From Legionella sainthelensi (lineage in GTDB: Bacteria > Pseudomonadota > Gammaproteobacteria > Legionellales > Legionellaceae): 64,000 nt of DNA. Where the stretch lies: positions 820,001 to 884,000 of the forward strand of contig NZ_LR134388.1 in the NCBI RefSeq assembly GCF_900637685.1. Direction: 5' to 3'. Below, in pieces: positions 1-8,404 of the stretch. Position 1 is the first letter of the stretch, and each line of letters opens with the position of its first letter. The position numbers and the translations under genes are program-made. Below the pieces are notes generated by a model. That model was not told where the DNA came from, searched no databases, and worked only from the letters and a program-made list of their open reading frames with translations.

Positions 1-244
1 GGATTTTTTAGCTGGGGTACTCTTTAATCTGACTCAGAATGTCGCAGATCCCACCGCCATTTTTAAAACAAGTTATTGGTTTATGTTTCTTGGCGGAATT
101 TTTGTTGGTGGAGGCACCTTTCTTGGAAGCGGTTGTACCAGTGGTCATGGATTATGCTGCTTATCTCTATTATGTAAACGTTCTATGATAGCGGTAGGAA
201 TTTTCTTTCCTATTGCGATTATTACCGCTTGGCTGATTCATTAA
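1..244 (+). CDS. YeeE/YedE family transporter, 3' part only
   Basis: The gene runs in from the left edge; 80 codons are visible, read from base 2 to a TAA at 242-244. The peptide is hydrophobic with at least two membrane helices. It carries the signature G-S-G-C-T-S-G-H-G characteristic of the YeeE/YedE (sulf_transp, DUF395) family, whose conserved cysteine takes part in moving thiosulfate or other sulfur species across the inner membrane. The next gene starts 12 bp downstream and holds the second half-module (motif G-V-C-P-G-P), so the two form a split transporter. The N-terminus lies outside the window. The family is clear; the substrate is inferred from the family only. Confidence 0.85.
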   Translation, partial: DFLAGVLFNLTQNVADPTAIFKTSYWFMFLGGIFVGGGTFLGSGCTSGHGLCCLSLLCKRSMIAVGIFFPIAIITAWLIH

Positions 245-255
245 GGAAATAGAAC

Positions 256-687
256 ATGAAAGGACTTATTTCATTAATTCTTGGCTTAATATTTGGTTTG
301 GGTTTAATTTTAACAGGAATGTATAGCCCAGATATCATTATATCTGGTTTAAAAATTGGTGCGGATACATTTCGTATCGATTTATACCTCACTTTCGCTA
401 CTGCTTTATTGGTGACTTTTCTTTTGTTCCAATTACGTAAATGGCTGGTTAAACCATTGCTCTATGTAGGTTATGATTTGCCTACTAAAGAAAAAGTTGA
501 CTGGCAACTTATGCTTGGAGCCGCCGTTTTTGGTATTGGTTGGGGAATGACTGGGGTTTGTCCTGGCCCTAATATTGTAGGGCTTGGTGTTTTTTCTTGG
601 CCAATTTATTGGGCGAACTTTGCCGGAATGATGGCTGGCTTTTTGGGTACTCGTTATCTGAGAAGTCTACGAGAGAAGCATAAATAG
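256..687 (+). CDS. YeeE/YedE-type second half (DUF6691-like) membrane protein
   Basis: A 143-residue membrane protein with about four helices. The motif G-M-T-G-V-C-P-G-P-N near residues 96-105 matches the second cysteine motif of YeeE/YedE sulfur transporters. In many bacteria the two halves are separate adjacent genes, as here, with 12 bp between them and AAGGAAAT as ribosome binding site upstream of ATG 256. It probably pairs with the upstream half to form the channel for a sulfur compound. No thiosulfate-handling enzyme or ArsR-type regulator is visible, though either could lie to the left of the window. Family assignment is firm; the pairing is inferred from adjacency. Confidence 0.85.
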   Translation: MKGLISLILGLIFGLGLILTGMYSPDIIISGLKIGADTFRIDLYLTFATALLVTFLLFQLRKWLVKPLLYVGYDLPTKEKVDWQLMLGAAVFGIGWGMTGVCPGPNIVGLGVFSWPIYWANFAGMMAGFLGTRYLRSLREKHK

Positions 688-827
688 TGAAACACTCTTC
701 AATTATTTTTTTCCTATCCAGTGTCTTTATCTAGACTACAAGACAGATTTTAGTGCTGATTTTGCTCACTTCGTAAGATTGTTGTATATAATATAAATAT
801 ATATTTTTCTTTGTATGCGGGGCTATT

Positions 828-2762
828 ATGGGCGGACAACTATATCTTAATGATGGAAGTCCACCGAATAGAAAAAATGTTTGTGTTTCCGGTTATGAGA
901 GAGGAAAAGAGAATTTTGCTTTAAGTAATTTTGATGATAACAAGGGTAAGGGCTATGATTTTGTAGACCCGCATTTAGGAAAAATTCATTTTCCAACTTC
1001 TGAGCATTATCTGCATTTTCAAAAAATAAAACCAGAATATAAACAACAATATTTAGCTGCTTGGCAAAATGAAAAAAGTCCGGCGGCAATTCTTGGTGGA
1101 TTAAGAAATCCGGGCAGTCCTTACCATATTCCCAATGCGCATCACGCATACATGACACCTAATGGATTTAATAATGCATGGGATAACGATAAAGTTTTCG
1201 TGCAAATGCAAATTAATGCAGCTAAATATCAGCAGTCACAAGAGTTTCGCGACAGCATTCACAAATCCATTGAGTTGGGTGATGCTTTTGGCGACAATCA
1301 GGGGCCTGCTACTATTATTGAGGATACGAGCAGTTTAAGTAAAGGTCAAAAGCCAGAGGAAGAATGGGGTACTGGTCCAGGTGGGAAGGGGAAGAATATT
1401 CTTGGTAATTCCCAAACCGCATTTGCTATGATGATTAAAAACAAGCAATTTGATGAAAACTCTCCTGCGCCAAAATTAGATACCCTAAAAACAGCGCAAG
1501 TAGCAGGTTACTATGCCAATGCCCAAATCCAATATCAGCAAGGAGTCCAAGTTGCACTCAAGGATGTTAGAAAAAAATCAGGAAAAGATCAGGGATTCAA
1601 TCAACCCGATACGTCGGACTTAAGCCCCTCGCTCGTACAAAAAACCTCTCCTACATTAATTAAAAATAAACAACAAAATGCACAATCATTTACAACAGCA
1701 CCATTACCAACGCCACCGCCTCAGGTGAATCATCGTAATCCCTTTCAAAATCTTTTTTCATCTACCCGGCCAAATCATGTGTACAGCTCTGGTGGTAATC
1801 AGCGTCTGGTTGTTCAAGATAATAAGATTGTTGGTTATGAATTTAGGCGAAGTTCAACCTCCAGTTGGGAAAAAAGTACGGATAAAACTCGTTTTCAGGG
1901 CTTAGTGGATCATTTTAATCAAACCCAACAAAAGCAATCTTCTCATGTGTACAGTTCTGGTGGTAATCAACGCCTTGTCGTTCAAGATGATAAGATTGTT
2001 GGTTATGAATTTAGGCGAAGCTCAACGTCGAATTGGGAAAAAAGTACGGATAAAACTCGTTTTCAGGGCTTAGTGGATCACTTTAATCAAACCCAACAAA
2101 AGCAATCCTCTAAATCTCATATGTACAGTTCAGGAGGTAATCAACGTCTTGTTATTCACGATGATAGGATTGTTGGCTATGAGTTTAGGCGAAGTTCAAC
2201 GTCCAATTGGGAAAAAAGTACGGATAAAAGTCGTTTTCAAGGTTTAGTTGATCATTTTAATCAAACACAGCAAATGAACTCACCCAATCCACACACCATG
2301 AATACAAGTGTGCCTCAATCAATCCTAACCTCACCCAAATCAAGCCAAACATTACCAAAAGAAGGTTCAAGCCAGGTTAGCACAGTGATTCAAGAAATGG
2401 TTGATAGTAAGGCAGTATCAAAAAACAGCGATATCCCCTTAGTAAGTAAGGGGGACATGAAGGGGACCTTTAAAATGGCTTTTGATAATGCGCAAGATGC
2501 ACAAACATTTAAGAAGTTATTGGATGACTTTGGATTCAAAGGGCTTTCCTATTATGGTTCGGGAGAAAAATATCCTATGCAGCACAATGGTCAACAGCTC
2601 AGTCATATTGTGAGATTCGAAAATGATGGAAATAAAGCTACAATTCCTTCTGAAGCTTTGGATTTTCTCAGAATTAAATTGGATGATGAAGAAAAAGTTG
2701 CTGATATAGTTGAACAAATGGGATTTGACAGGCCTGAGCCTGCCAATCGCTATACTTTTTAA
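828..2762 (+). CDS. NADAR-domain protein with three internal repeats, candidate effector
   Basis: 644 residues. Residues about 25-205 resemble the NADAR/YbiA fold: an L-S-N-F segment, then a T-S-E-H-Y-L-H-F-Q-K segment like the E-H...Q..K core. This family acts on ADP-ribose-linked N-glycosides or riboflavin intermediates. A low-complexity Pro/Gln linker follows. Then come three near-identical 56-58 residue repeats starting at about residues 317, 373 and 431, each beginning [HM]-[VM]-Y-S-S-G-G-N-Q-R-L-V. The C-terminal 100 residues are an unrelated acidic domain. There is no signal peptide or membrane helix. A TATAAT at 787-792 lies just upstream and the gene stands alone. Size, mosaic build and repeats suit a translocated effector, but this is inference; the NADAR call rests on motif reading. 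Confidence 0.7.
   Translation: MGGQLYLNDGSPPNRKNVCVSGYERGKENFALSNFDDNKGKGYDFVDPHLGKIHFPTSEHYLHFQKIKPEYKQQYLAAWQNEKSPAAILGGLRNPGSPYHIPNAHHAYMTPNGFNNAWDNDKVFVQMQINAAKYQQSQEFRDSIHKSIELGDAFGDNQGPATIIEDTSSLSKGQKPEEEWGTGPGGKGKNILGNSQTAFAMMIKNKQFDENSPAPKLDTLKTAQVAGYYANAQIQYQQGVQVALKDVRKKSGKDQGFNQPDTSDLSPSLVQKTSPTLIKNKQQNAQSFTTAPLPTPPPQVNHRNPFQNLFSSTRPNHVYSSGGNQRLVVQDNKIVGYEFRRSSTSSWEKSTDKTRFQGLVDHFNQTQQKQSSHVYSSGGNQRLVVQDDKIVGYEFRRSSTSNWEKSTDKTRFQGLVDHFNQTQQKQSSKSHMYSSGGNQRLVIHDDRIVGYEFRRSSTSNWEKSTDKSRFQGLVDHFNQTQQMNSPNPHTMNTSVPQSILTSPKSSQTLPKEGSSQVSTVIQEMVDSKAVSKNSDIPLVSKGDMKGTFKMAFDNAQDAQTFKKLLDDFGFKGLSYYGSGEKYPMQHNGQQLSHIVRFENDGNKATIPSEALDFLRIKLDDEEKVADIVEQMGFDRPEPANRYTF
1776..2285 (+). repeat. 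Three tandem 168-174 bp in-gene repeats
   Basis: Units begin at 1776, 1944 and 2118 inside the NADAR-domain gene. Each encodes about 56 residues with a G-Y-E-F-R-R-S-S-T-S core and an F-Q-G-L-V-D-H-F-N-Q-T-Q-Q end. Units one and two are almost identical even at silent positions. Unit three has drifted, and a two-codon insertion (about 2112-2117) precedes it, so the duplication of the first pair is recent. Confidence 0.95.
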
Positions 2763-2859
2763 GGTGTTTGTAAAAGCGCTCTCTAACCCCACAAAGTTTA
2801 AGAATGAGGATCTTTCAAGCATAACCTGCGAACAGTAAGAAAACCAATTACCAACGGCC

Positions 2860-4029
2860 CTATTTTTTTTGATCAATAGTTGTATACCATTGCTCACCTA
2901 GGATGATTTGTTCCCACCACGAAGACATTTTTGATTCATCCATTTCTTGCCAGACTACAGGCTTTAAAACTAATGCTTCTGCCATTCGTTTTGATAAATC
3001 ATACATAGCGAGTCTTTTAGGAAGAGACTCTTTTTCCCATGCAACAATCGCTTGTTGAAAGTCATTAGTTTGGATGAAACACTCATTAAGATTCAGAGCA
3101 TCTTGTATCGCTAGAGAAGAGCCATTTCCTACATGGGGGCGTAATACAGTACTGGCATCTCCTAATAAAAGAGCTCCTTGATATGTAAATTGATCGGCGC
3201 ATACATCCACAATTTTTTGCATAAAGGGTGAGGAAGTATCGAGTATGATTTGGGCGGCTATTTGGGGTAAATTATTATGGGCTAATTGGTGTAGATGTTG
3301 TTTTGCTTTAGTTGAAAAGTTGACCAAAGAGGTGGAGCCTAATGCCTCTAGCTCTTCCAGGGTTAATTTTTCATAAAAAACCCAATTTAGTTTATTAATT
3401 TGATGATGGTAGATGGGATAAGTTAATAAATGCCCTTTGTTAAAGCAGTAATACAGTCCCTGAGTATTGAAAAGTGATTTATTGCTTATTACATTAAAAT
3501 CTAAAGTACCTCTCCATGCTACATATCCTGAATATTCAAGTCTTGATTGAGGTGATATTAGCTCTCGTCCCATAGACTGAGCCCCATCTGCAAAGACGAT
3601 AAAATCAAATAAACATTTCTCTCCAGATTCTAAAACCACTATTTTAGTTGCTTCCTGAAGCTGTACTTCTACTACTTTACAATCTGGGTGGTATATTTGA
3701 TTGGGTATTCTTTTTCTTAAATTAGTGAACAAAGTATCCCAATGTAGGCTGGCCATTGAAAGGTTTTGTTGCCATAAAAACTTGCCGAAAACAGGATCTT
3801 CATTGGATTGACAGTAAAAGCTTCGTGTATTGAAACTATGGGATGGAGTATCTCTATCAATAAGATTTTTGTTGATTAAGGATTGTAATAGCTCAACAGA
3901 TAAAGTAATGCCGGCTCCTCGTGATTGTAAGTCATGTCCTCGTTCAAAAACAGTAACTTGGGATTTATCCTTTAATAATAAGGCCAAAGCACAACCTGCG
4001 ATGGAGCCACCAATAATAGCGATTTTCAT
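2860..4029 (-). CDS. FAD-dependent monooxygenase
   Basis: About 389 residues from ATG 4029. This start is chosen because it places the dinucleotide-binding G-G-S-I-A-G-C motif (residues 7-13) at the N-terminus; an open extension to 4104 would add a non-family leader. The order of motifs is that of class A flavoprotein hydroxylases: the Rossmann G-x-G-x-x-G variant, a D-G-A-Q-S segment near 150, and a G-D-A-S-T segment near 290 that contacts the flavin ribityl chain. It follows the cyclase-family gene by 61 bp in the same direction, suggesting an operon that oxidises and hydrolyses an aromatic or cyclic metabolite. The substrate cannot be read from the sequence. It could equally be an antibiotic-modifying (TetX-like) monooxygenase. 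Confidence 0.8.
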   Translation of the reverse strand: MKIAIIGGSIAGCALALLLKDKSQVTVFERGHDLQSRGAGITLSVELLQSLINKNLIDRDTPSHSFNTRSFYCQSNEDPVFGKFLWQQNLSMASLHWDTLFTNLRKRIPNQIYHPDCKVVEVQLQEATKIVVLESGEKCLFDFIVFADGAQSMGRELISPQSRLEYSGYVAWRGTLDFNVISNKSLFNTQGLYYCFNKGHLLTYPIYHHQINKLNWVFYEKLTLEELEALGSTSLVNFSTKAKQHLHQLAHNNLPQIAAQIILDTSSPFMQKIVDVCADQFTYQGALLLGDASTVLRPHVGNGSSLAIQDALNLNECFIQTNDFQQAIVAWEKESLPKRLAMYDLSKRMAEALVLKPVVWQEMDESKMSSWWEQIILGEQWYTTIDQKK

Positions 4030-4090
4030 TGCATTTCCAGAGCGAGGAATCAATAAAATAATTATATTGATATAAAATAAAAAATCAAAA

Positions 4091-4777
4091 TCAATAAAGA
4101 CCAATTAAACGAATAGGAGCCTCAGTTAAGTCAGCAATTTTCATAGGTAACACCATGCTATACGCTCCTGAAGGGGGAAGTTTTGATGCATTACATATAT
4201 TTTCTACAATATATCTTTTGTTTTCTAACATCAATTGATGAACTATATAGTTATTTTCAGGTCTGTCAGGTGATAAAGTATCAATACCTATGCCAGCAAT
4301 ATTTTTTTTCAGTAGTAATTCGGCAATTTTTTCACTAAGGCAAGGAAATACTAAATTATTTCTGTATTTGTCTGCATCATTCCAGAATTTTTCCCATCCA
4401 GTATAAAAAATAACGAAAGAGTGTTCCGAAATCATTTCATATTTGTGTTCAAAATCCAGAAGATCTTGTTCTGTAATGGTATAATGTTCGTGAGATTTAT
4501 GACTTACATCAATAACAAAACAATTAGTGATAAGATGATGGCCAACAAGATCCAATTCTGCGATATGAAGCCCATTTTTGATGCAGTGAGCAGGTGCATC
4601 AAGATGTGTTCCAATCCCTGCAGGCATAGCAATGTTTTGTACTTTAAATTTTACTCTGGAGGGACAGTCGTCATAATTTAGAGTCGTTTGATGAGCAAAA
4701 CCACAACCAATATCCCATGAAGGGCTGTCTGAAGAAAGGGTTTGAGTTAAATCAATAATTTTATATGGAAAAGTCAT
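4091..4777 (-). CDS. Cyclase-family metal-dependent hydrolase (kynurenine formamidase-like)
   Basis: 228 residues. The motif T-H-L-D-A-P-A-H at about residues 57-64 is the H-x-D-x-P-x-H metal site of the cyclase family (PF04199), which includes kynurenine formamidase KynB and polyketide cyclases. A second segment, G-I-D-T-L-S-P-D, near residue 164 also matches the family. The length fits (about 210-260). Start ATG 4777 has TGAGAATG just upstream as a modest ribosome binding site. It is the first gene of a two-gene operon with the FAD monooxygenase. A monooxygenase plus formamidase recalls tryptophan-kynurenine chemistry, but no tryptophan dioxygenase is nearby, so the pathway is open. Confidence 0.82.
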   Translation of the reverse strand: MTFPYKIIDLTQTLSSDSPSWDIGCGFAHQTTLNYDDCPSRVKFKVQNIAMPAGIGTHLDAPAHCIKNGLHIAELDLVGHHLITNCFVIDVSHKSHEHYTITEQDLLDFEHKYEMISEHSFVIFYTGWEKFWNDADKYRNNLVFPCLSEKIAELLLKKNIAGIGIDTLSPDRPENNYIVHQLMLENKRYIVENICNASKLPPSGAYSMVLPMKIADLTEAPIRLIGLY

Positions 4778-4986
4778 AACATTCTCATGAAATCTTAGTC
4801 TTCTATCAACGGCACTCTTATTAAAATCTTAAAGATTCATTCATTATGTGCATACCCCTTCCAATGTTTGATTCTCTAGCAACAGATATTCCCTAATATT
4901 ATCGCGGTAAAATTCACTACTCAAGATTCAAAAAGAAGTAAAAGAGTCAATACGACTTTATAAAGCCAAAGCGAGAAAATATTATT

Positions 4987-5345
4987 ATGACAAATAGATA
5001 CCAATCACCATACGACCTCCCAAATTCATACGAATGCCAACCCGAAACTCACGTAGAAAAAGCAAAAGAGAGTTATGGAAAGATGGTTCAAGGCTTAGGC
5101 TATGCTGCTGTTTCACCGGTGATAGCAGCGGCTATGGTTCAGCAGAGCCTGGGCATGGAAGATTTTCCGTTGATATAAAGAAAAGAAAATTCATTCCCAC
5201 ACTTTTTGCTGCAGTTCCTGCCGCTGTTGTTACCACAACTGTTGCTGCAGGTGTTGCTGTGGCCGCCGCCATCACTTCTCCCCTTATTTTAGTCGGTGCG
5301 GCGATTAAAGATAAAATGGATGAGCACCGAGGCCCTAGATTTTAA
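4987..5345 (+). pseudogene. Small Ala-rich membrane protein gene split by a -1 shift in a T run
   Basis: ATG 4987 opens 63 codons ending at a TAA at 5176. The frame that stays open beyond carries a long hydrophobic, Ala/Val-rich stretch to a stop at 5343-5345. Adding one T to the T4 run at 5163-5166 joins the two frames into one 119-residue protein: a hydrophilic head of about 35 residues, an Ala-rich helix, a short K-K-R-K segment, a second Ala/Val helix, and a charged tail. Neither half looks complete alone. The protein family is not recognised. The break may be a real mutation or a sequencing indel; programmed slippage is less likely because the site is not a typical X-XXY-YYZ heptamer. 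Confidence 0.55.
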
Positions 5346-5399
5346 GAGGCATCAGAAAAAACCATAAAATACCTTCCCAGGCTTAATATTGTTGATTTT

Positions 5400-5465
5400 A
5401 TTTTGTCTGAAAAATCGAAAAAAACCAATTCAAAGCATTTTTTGAAGTGGTATTTCAGACAAAAT
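5400..5465. repeat. Long inverted repeat, extended hairpin
   Basis: The 13-bp arms 5400-5412 and 5453-5465 are exact reverse complements. A second inner pairing (ACCA at 5424-5427 with TGGT at 5448-5451, TTCAAA at 5429-5434 with TTTGAA at 5440-5445) continues the hairpin inward. It sits between convergent genes and has no clean T tract on either side, so it may be a small mobile palindrome or a bidirectional transcript end. Confidence 0.7.
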
Positions 5466-5523
5466 TACTCTGGATAAAAGTGGTGCTTACACAGTTGGGT
5501 ATTGATGGTGGCATAGGCGACAG

Positions 5524-6474
5524 TTAAAAATGAGTAACAAAGCGCAGTACACCATTAGTGCCTTGAGGGCGATTTTTAGCGTTTTGCTCCGAATAAACAT
5601 TCAAAAAGACAAAATGATTTTTACTCAGGCTATATACCATACCAGGTCCAATTGCCCAAACGCTTTCTTTTCTGCCAGGTACCCCAACACCATTGGCTCG
5701 TGTATCAGTAATTTGATTGAAAAAATAACCATTAACGCCTACGGTAAATTTTTCAATAATTGCATAACCTACGGCGATATCAGCAAAAATAGCTTGTCCG
5801 GCTTGAGTCGAATGAACGTTAGGTCCAAATGAAACATTGGGACTGTGATTGACTCCATTCCAGAGATAATGAAAACGGGCTGCAGTAGATAATTTGGGGG
5901 TGAACCAAAAGGTGAATGCCCAATAAGGATTTAATGACCAAAAGTGACTACTGGGATTTATTGCATTGATACTACTATATCGTCCTATCGGTGCAATAAC
6001 GTCTAATTCAATGCGTTGAACGTATAAAGGCCCTTTGCCATCTTTGCGCATAATGGGATCAAATTGGAGCGCCGGTCCAATCCATAAATCACCAGGGCCA
6101 CTTTCTGCTTTAAGTATTTTATTGTTTAAGCCATCGTCCACTTTATCGTCTACAACCCAGGGTAGGAGTGTTGAAAAACCGAGAGTGGCTCCAAAAATTT
6201 TTTTCGTGGTGACGTAAATAAACTGAGTCACATTAGCAATGACATCCAGATCGGTGCGTGGAAGTGGGAGTTTATTACCATTCTGGTCATTAAAGCGGTT
6301 ACTCGTATAATATTGAAAATAATCTTGAAAATAAAAACCTGGTCCTGAGGGAGGGCTTCCGTCATAGAAACTGGTATAACCTAGATTGACAACAGGTTCA
6401 TCATAAGCCATCGTTGAGGAAGCGAACATCATCATCAAACTAAAACAGCAATATAACAGCTTTTTCCTTTGCAT
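5524..6474 (-). CDS. SphA-like outer-membrane protein (phenol MetA degradation family)
   Basis: About 316 residues from ATG 6474, chosen because AAGGA sits 9 bp upstream; an in-frame ATG at 6495 lacks a site. A signal peptide is plain (M-Q-R-K-K, hydrophobic core, cleavage after S-T-M-A near residue 22). The mature part has alternating aromatic strands and ends in ...R-F-V-T-H-F, a terminal aromatic residue typical of outer-membrane barrels. It matches the Phenol_MetA_deg / SphA family of putative hydrophobic-solute porins. It is transcribed alone, divergent from the isochorismatase operon. The substrate is unknown. Confidence 0.75.
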   Translation of the reverse strand: MQRKKLLYCCFSLMMMFASSTMAYDEPVVNLGYTSFYDGSPPSGPGFYFQDYFQYYTSNRFNDQNGNKLPLPRTDLDVIANVTQFIYVTTKKIFGATLGFSTLLPWVVDDKVDDGLNNKILKAESGPGDLWIGPALQFDPIMRKDGKGPLYVQRIELDVIAPIGRYSSINAINPSSHFWSLNPYWAFTFWFTPKLSTAARFHYLWNGVNHSPNVSFGPNVHSTQAGQAIFADIAVGYAIIEKFTVGVNGYFFNQITDTRANGVGVPGRKESVWAIGPGMVYSLSKNHFVFLNVYSEQNAKNRPQGTNGVLRFVTHF

Positions 6475-6727
6475 AAAAAATAGTCCTTGTCCCAACTTTT
6501 GATTTGATTGAGTTTCTTTGATATAGGGTTTAGTTGCGATGCATCTTATTCTTTAACCAGAAATGCTATCTATAGTAACATTTTAATCTTTATTTTTTGT
6601 ATATTAATTTGGCACAATTTAGGCTATATATTTGATTATCGGTTAGATTATGTCCCATTTATTGAGGTAGGACAATATAAAATGATTCCATCAATTATTA
6701 TTGGATAAAAAATTATAGGAGATAATG

Positions 6728-7300
6728 ATGCGTACTGCATTTATAGGTTTAGATTATATTATTGATATTATGCATCCTAAGGGGAAGATTGCACGTTCTG
6801 CCACCCATGCTCTTGAGCGTGATGTCATTAAAAAGGTGAATGAAGCACTTCAAATCGCAACATTGAAAAACTGGCTAAAGATTATGGTTAAAGTGGGATT
6901 TAGTGCACATTATCTAGAACAACCTAAACATTCTCCTGTATTTGGAAAAATCCATGAGTTGGATGCATTAAAATTAGGATCTAAAGGCACCGAATTTCAT
7001 CCGGATTTGCATATTGGCAACAGTTTAGTCTTGGTGAAGCCGCGTATTAGTGCATTTTATGGAACTGCGCTTGATGCTGCGTTAAGAGCAAATCAAATCG
7101 AACGTATCATTTTAGGAGGCGTTAGCACTTCTTGGGCCGTGCAAAGCACCGCACGTGATGCTCATGATCGTGATTACAAAGTTTATATCGTCGAGGAAAT
7201 TTGTGCGGCAGTAAATCAAGAAGAGCATCTATCTTCTATCCAATTAATGGAAAAAATCGCCACAATTGTTTCTGTAGATGAGTTGAAAAGTTTAGTATGA
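6728..7300 (+). CDS. Isochorismatase-fold protein lacking the catalytic cysteine
   Basis: 190 residues. Two ATGs are adjacent (6725, 6728); the second is better spaced (6 bp) from AGGAG at 6717-6721. The cysteine-hydrolase fold is evident: D9 in I-G-L-D-Y, K104 in V-K-P-R, and the G-V-S-T-S-W-A-V segment at 131-138. In active isochorismatases and nicotinamidases the residue at position 137 is the nucleophilic Cys; here it is Ala. The protein may therefore be a non-hydrolytic binder or use another mechanism, as in subfamilies with the same change. It overlaps the next gene by the 4-bp ATGA, so the two are translationally coupled. Confidence 0.75.
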   Translation: MRTAFIGLDYIIDIMHPKGKIARSATHALERDVIKKVNEALQIATLKNWLKIMVKVGFSAHYLEQPKHSPVFGKIHELDALKLGSKGTEFHPDLHIGNSLVLVKPRISAFYGTALDAALRANQIERIILGGVSTSWAVQSTARDAHDRDYKVYIVEEICAAVNQEEHLSSIQLMEKIATIVSVDELKSLV

Positions 7301-8337
7301 ACATTTTTTTTAAAGCCGTAAACGCATTAAAGAATGAAATTAAGATTTGGTCCTTGCTGCGCGGTATTCTTGCTTTGCTCCCTTTTGCATTTCTTTATTT
7401 AAGTACAAACAATCCTCTGTGGTTGCAAGCCTCTGTTTTAACCATGGCTACTTTAATCGTTGAGGAACGGCTGGAATTGACTGCATTAGGGGTATTGCTC
7501 CATGGAGCTATTGTGATTAGCATGTTTTATTTACTGTTTTTAACACAACTTAAGCCTGTGCTTTATGTTATTTCCTGTTCCTTAGCCGCAATGACTATAT
7601 TCTGGATTACAATGAAAGGGAGTAAACTACGGCATTTGGGCAGTTGGACGTTTATTCCCGCAATTATTCTTGCCACAGAATTTGCTGCTGAAACACAACC
7701 TGAAAAATTGCTGCAACAAGCCCCGCAATTTTTACCTTATTTCTTGGTTGCTTTGCTTCCTGGTTTATTAATAGCACAATATGATAAAATACGAGCATTT
7801 CATAAAAAGAAATTTACTCATTATCATCCCCTAAGACTCAGTGGTTTAGGTGATTTTGGAGAGCAAAATCCTTACATCGAAAATATGATTTCTATGGCGA
7901 TTGCTGTGTGTATTTCAGCATTTTTAGTGGAGTATTTTCATATGGGCAATGGACAGTGGATGATATGGGGAACTGCAAGTGTGGTAACAGGTGATGTTGC
8001 GACAAGCCCGCAAAAATTGCGTCAACGCGCTATTGGCGTTTCGATTGGTGTCCCTTCAGGTATTCTCTTAGGGCAATTTCTTATACCTAACACTTCTTTA
8101 AATTTGACACTTGCTGCTTGCTGCGTGTTTTTAACACTAGTGGCATTTCGTCGTTATATTATTGCCTATACTTTTCGTTGCTTGTTTGTTGCTATAGCCG
8201 TAATCTTGGCAACTCATTCGGTGAGTATAGCTTCAGAGCGCTTCACGCATGTTATTATAGGCGGGTTAATCGGTTGGGTCTGTGTTATGTTTTGTCACTT
8301 TATAAGCAGTATTCAAAGTCATCTTGTTAAAAAATAA
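7297..8337 (+). CDS. FUSC-family-like integral membrane protein
   Basis: 346 residues with two blocks of about five hydrophobic helices each (roughly 20-165 and 200-340) separated by a basic cytoplasmic loop (H-K-K-K). The second block contains W-M-I-W-G-T-A-S-V-V-T and a Q-K-L-R-Q-R-A-I-G-V-S-I-G-V segment. Both are typical of FUSC/YccS/AaeB-like aromatic-acid efflux proteins, although the long soluble domain of AaeB is missing. The start overlaps the isochorismatase-like gene by 4 bp (ATGA), implying a shared task such as export of an aromatic or carboxylic metabolite bound by the partner. Membrane topology is clear; the transport substrate is inferred only from family. Confidence 0.7.
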   Translation: MNIFFKAVNALKNEIKIWSLLRGILALLPFAFLYLSTNNPLWLQASVLTMATLIVEERLELTALGVLLHGAIVISMFYLLFLTQLKPVLYVISCSLAAMTIFWITMKGSKLRHLGSWTFIPAIILATEFAAETQPEKLLQQAPQFLPYFLVALLPGLLIAQYDKIRAFHKKKFTHYHPLRLSGLGDFGEQNPYIENMISMAIAVCISAFLVEYFHMGNGQWMIWGTASVVTGDVATSPQKLRQRAIGVSIGVPSGILLGQFLIPNTSLNLTLAACCVFLTLVAFRRYIIAYTFRCLFVAIAVILATHSVSIASERFTHVIIGGLIGWVCVMFCHFISSIQSHLVKK

Positions 8338-8404
8338 GCTATATTTTATCACATTTGTTGAGTATCATCTTTAGGACTTATCAATTCAAATTACAGGAGT
8401 AATA

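Noticed and set aside
5163..5166. Programmed -1 frameshifting in the small Ala-rich gene
   Set aside because: No slippery heptamer or clear downstream structure close to the site; a simple indel is more likely.
6508..6708. Open frame with a hydrophobic stretch between divergent genes
   Set aside because: AT-rich promoter region, no ribosome binding site, no recognisable composition of a protein.
6728..7300. Calling this gene a functional isochorismatase or nicotinamidase replacing pncA
   Set aside because: The nucleophilic Cys is Ala, so it is unlikely to compensate for the broken pncA.
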